Positions 63,621 through 64,000 of a stretch of 64,000 nt of DNA are shown here, piece after piece. A program made the translations under genes and the position numbers. Each line of letters opens with the position of its first letter. The stretch's first letter is position 1. This DNA is from Candidatus Cloacimonadota bacterium (lineage in GTDB: Bacteria; UBA4055): contig PDON01000067.1 in assembly GCA_002742935.1 (NCBI GenBank), positions 1 through 64,000 on the forward strand, in the 5' to 3' direction. The notes below the pieces were generated by a model that was not told where the DNA came from, made no database searches, and saw only the letters and a list, made by a program, of their open reading frames with translations.

Positions 63621-64000
63621 ATTTATCAAAACTATATAGATATTAAAGATGAAGAGTTTGAGAATATAAGATTGTTCATCTACAATAAAGCCGGTATAAA
63701 TCTAACATCTCAGAAAAAGCATCTAGTTGCGGGAAGGTTGCAACAAGTTGTAAAGAGGTTGAATCTAAGTAGTTTTGAGGATTACTACAGATCTCTTAAA
63801 TCTGATAAAAAAGGTATTTTGACAACAGAACTAATTGATAAAATATCCACAAACCATACATTCTTTAATAGAGAAAAAAAACATTTTGATCTTTTTAGGG
63901 AAACTATTCTACCCGATGTAGTTAAACGCTCTAAAGGAGTAGATATAAAAATATGGTGTGCTGCTGCCTCCACAGGAGAAGAGCCATATATGCTTGCAAT
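63621..64000 (+). CDS. CheR-type methyltransferase, partial (cut by window end), apparent ATT start
   Basis: The first 126 codons of a CheR homologue, open to the window edge. Seen: DEEFENIRLFIYNKAGINLT, LIDKISTNHTFFNREKKHFDLF and IKIWCAAASTGEEPYMLA, the SAM-binding motif. The reading frame has no ATG, GTG or TTG before the conserved N-terminus; a TGA lies at 63615-63617. GGAGGTG (63610-63616) stands at normal distance (4 nt) before ATT at 63621, giving (M)YQNYIDIKDEEF, the usual CheR beginning. The ATG at 63608 is out of frame and stops after 12 codons. The start is therefore probably ATT; a sequencing indel is the alternative. Confidence 0.8.
   Translation, partial: MYQNYIDIKDEEFENIRLFIYNKAGINLTSQKKHLVAGRLQQVVKRLNLSSFEDYYRSLKSDKKGILTTELIDKISTNHTFFNREKKHFDLFRETILPDVVKRSKGVDIKIWCAAASTGEEPYMLA

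Noticed and set aside
63608..63646. ATG with neighbouring GGAGG at the start of the partial CheR gene
   Set aside because: It is out of frame with CheR, stops after 12 codons, and the GGAGG lies downstream of it rather than upstream.

Overview
Organism. The window is AT-rich (roughly one third G+C by eye) and reads as a diderm, non-photosynthetic bacterium. It encodes an LPS-type acyltransferase, a heptose-phosphate kinase, RND pumps with a periplasmic adaptor, and outer-membrane-like barrels. A secreted beta-helix protein ends in a FlgD-like/T9SS-type sorting domain (NYPNPFNP). There is also a 6-bladed-propeller lipoprotein and a group-II-type geranylgeranylglyceryl phosphate synthase. This mix points to the Fibrobacteres-Chlorobi-Bacteroidetes (FCB) superphylum, possibly a candidate phylum such as Delongbacteria; the placement is inference. 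No rRNA, tRNA, CRISPR array or prophage was seen. Layout, 1-10 kb: an Rpn-type PD-(D/E)XK nuclease gene, a 246-bp MITE-like element inserted exactly at the purA stop codon, secD-secF-purA on the minus strand with a very good promoter, then a 6-bladed-propeller lipoprotein and a two-gene ABC-2 exporter. 10-20 kb: class II aldolase, a T7-lysozyme-like amidase, and a three-gene RND operon (adaptor plus two pumps) in which one pump carries an unusual membrane insertion. 20-31 kb: acyltransferase, HDOD protein, a run of CgeB-like glycosyltransferase, GNAT, SDR and unknown membrane-anchored protein, an EamA transporter overlapping isoaspartyl peptidase, a CheR-HDOD pair, and a small-protein/lipoprotein divergent pair. 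31-36 kb: M42 peptidase, threonine dehydrogenase, outer-membrane protein, uvrC. 36-44 kb: a cell-envelope cluster with GGGP synthase, two glycosyltransferases, a propeller lipoprotein, a barrel-like exported protein, and a convergent pair encoding an unknown protein and a degenerate sulfatase-like membrane protein. 43.5-50 kb: hldA-glcD-purB operon, comB, rocD. 50-53 kb: acpP, fabF, rnc. 52.7-53.8 kb: the beta-helix/sorting-domain gene, interrupted by two in-frame TGA codons. 54-64 kb: pilT, gcvH, gcvPA, an LpxL-like acyltransferase, recD, dut, a CadC/ZntA-type metal-resistance operon with a visible operator, and a CheR gene cut by the window end. How it works together. Much of the window is housekeeping: purine synthesis (purA, purB), fatty-acid synthesis (acpP, fabF), protein export (secDF), DNA repair (uvrC, recD) and dUTP clean-up. 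Amino-acid catabolism is suggested by threonine dehydrogenase, ornithine aminotransferase, isoaspartyl peptidase, M42 aminopeptidase and the glycine cleavage proteins. Surface and signalling functions (pilT, two CheR, two HDOD, glycosyltransferases, ether-lipid enzyme) make up the rest. The most unusual observations are the two closely spaced in-frame TGA codons followed by a hairpin in the secreted beta-helix gene, two genes that appear to start at ATT, the element at the purA stop and a related motif at a second stop codon, and the ether-lipid/glycosyltransferase cluster with its degenerate sulfatase.
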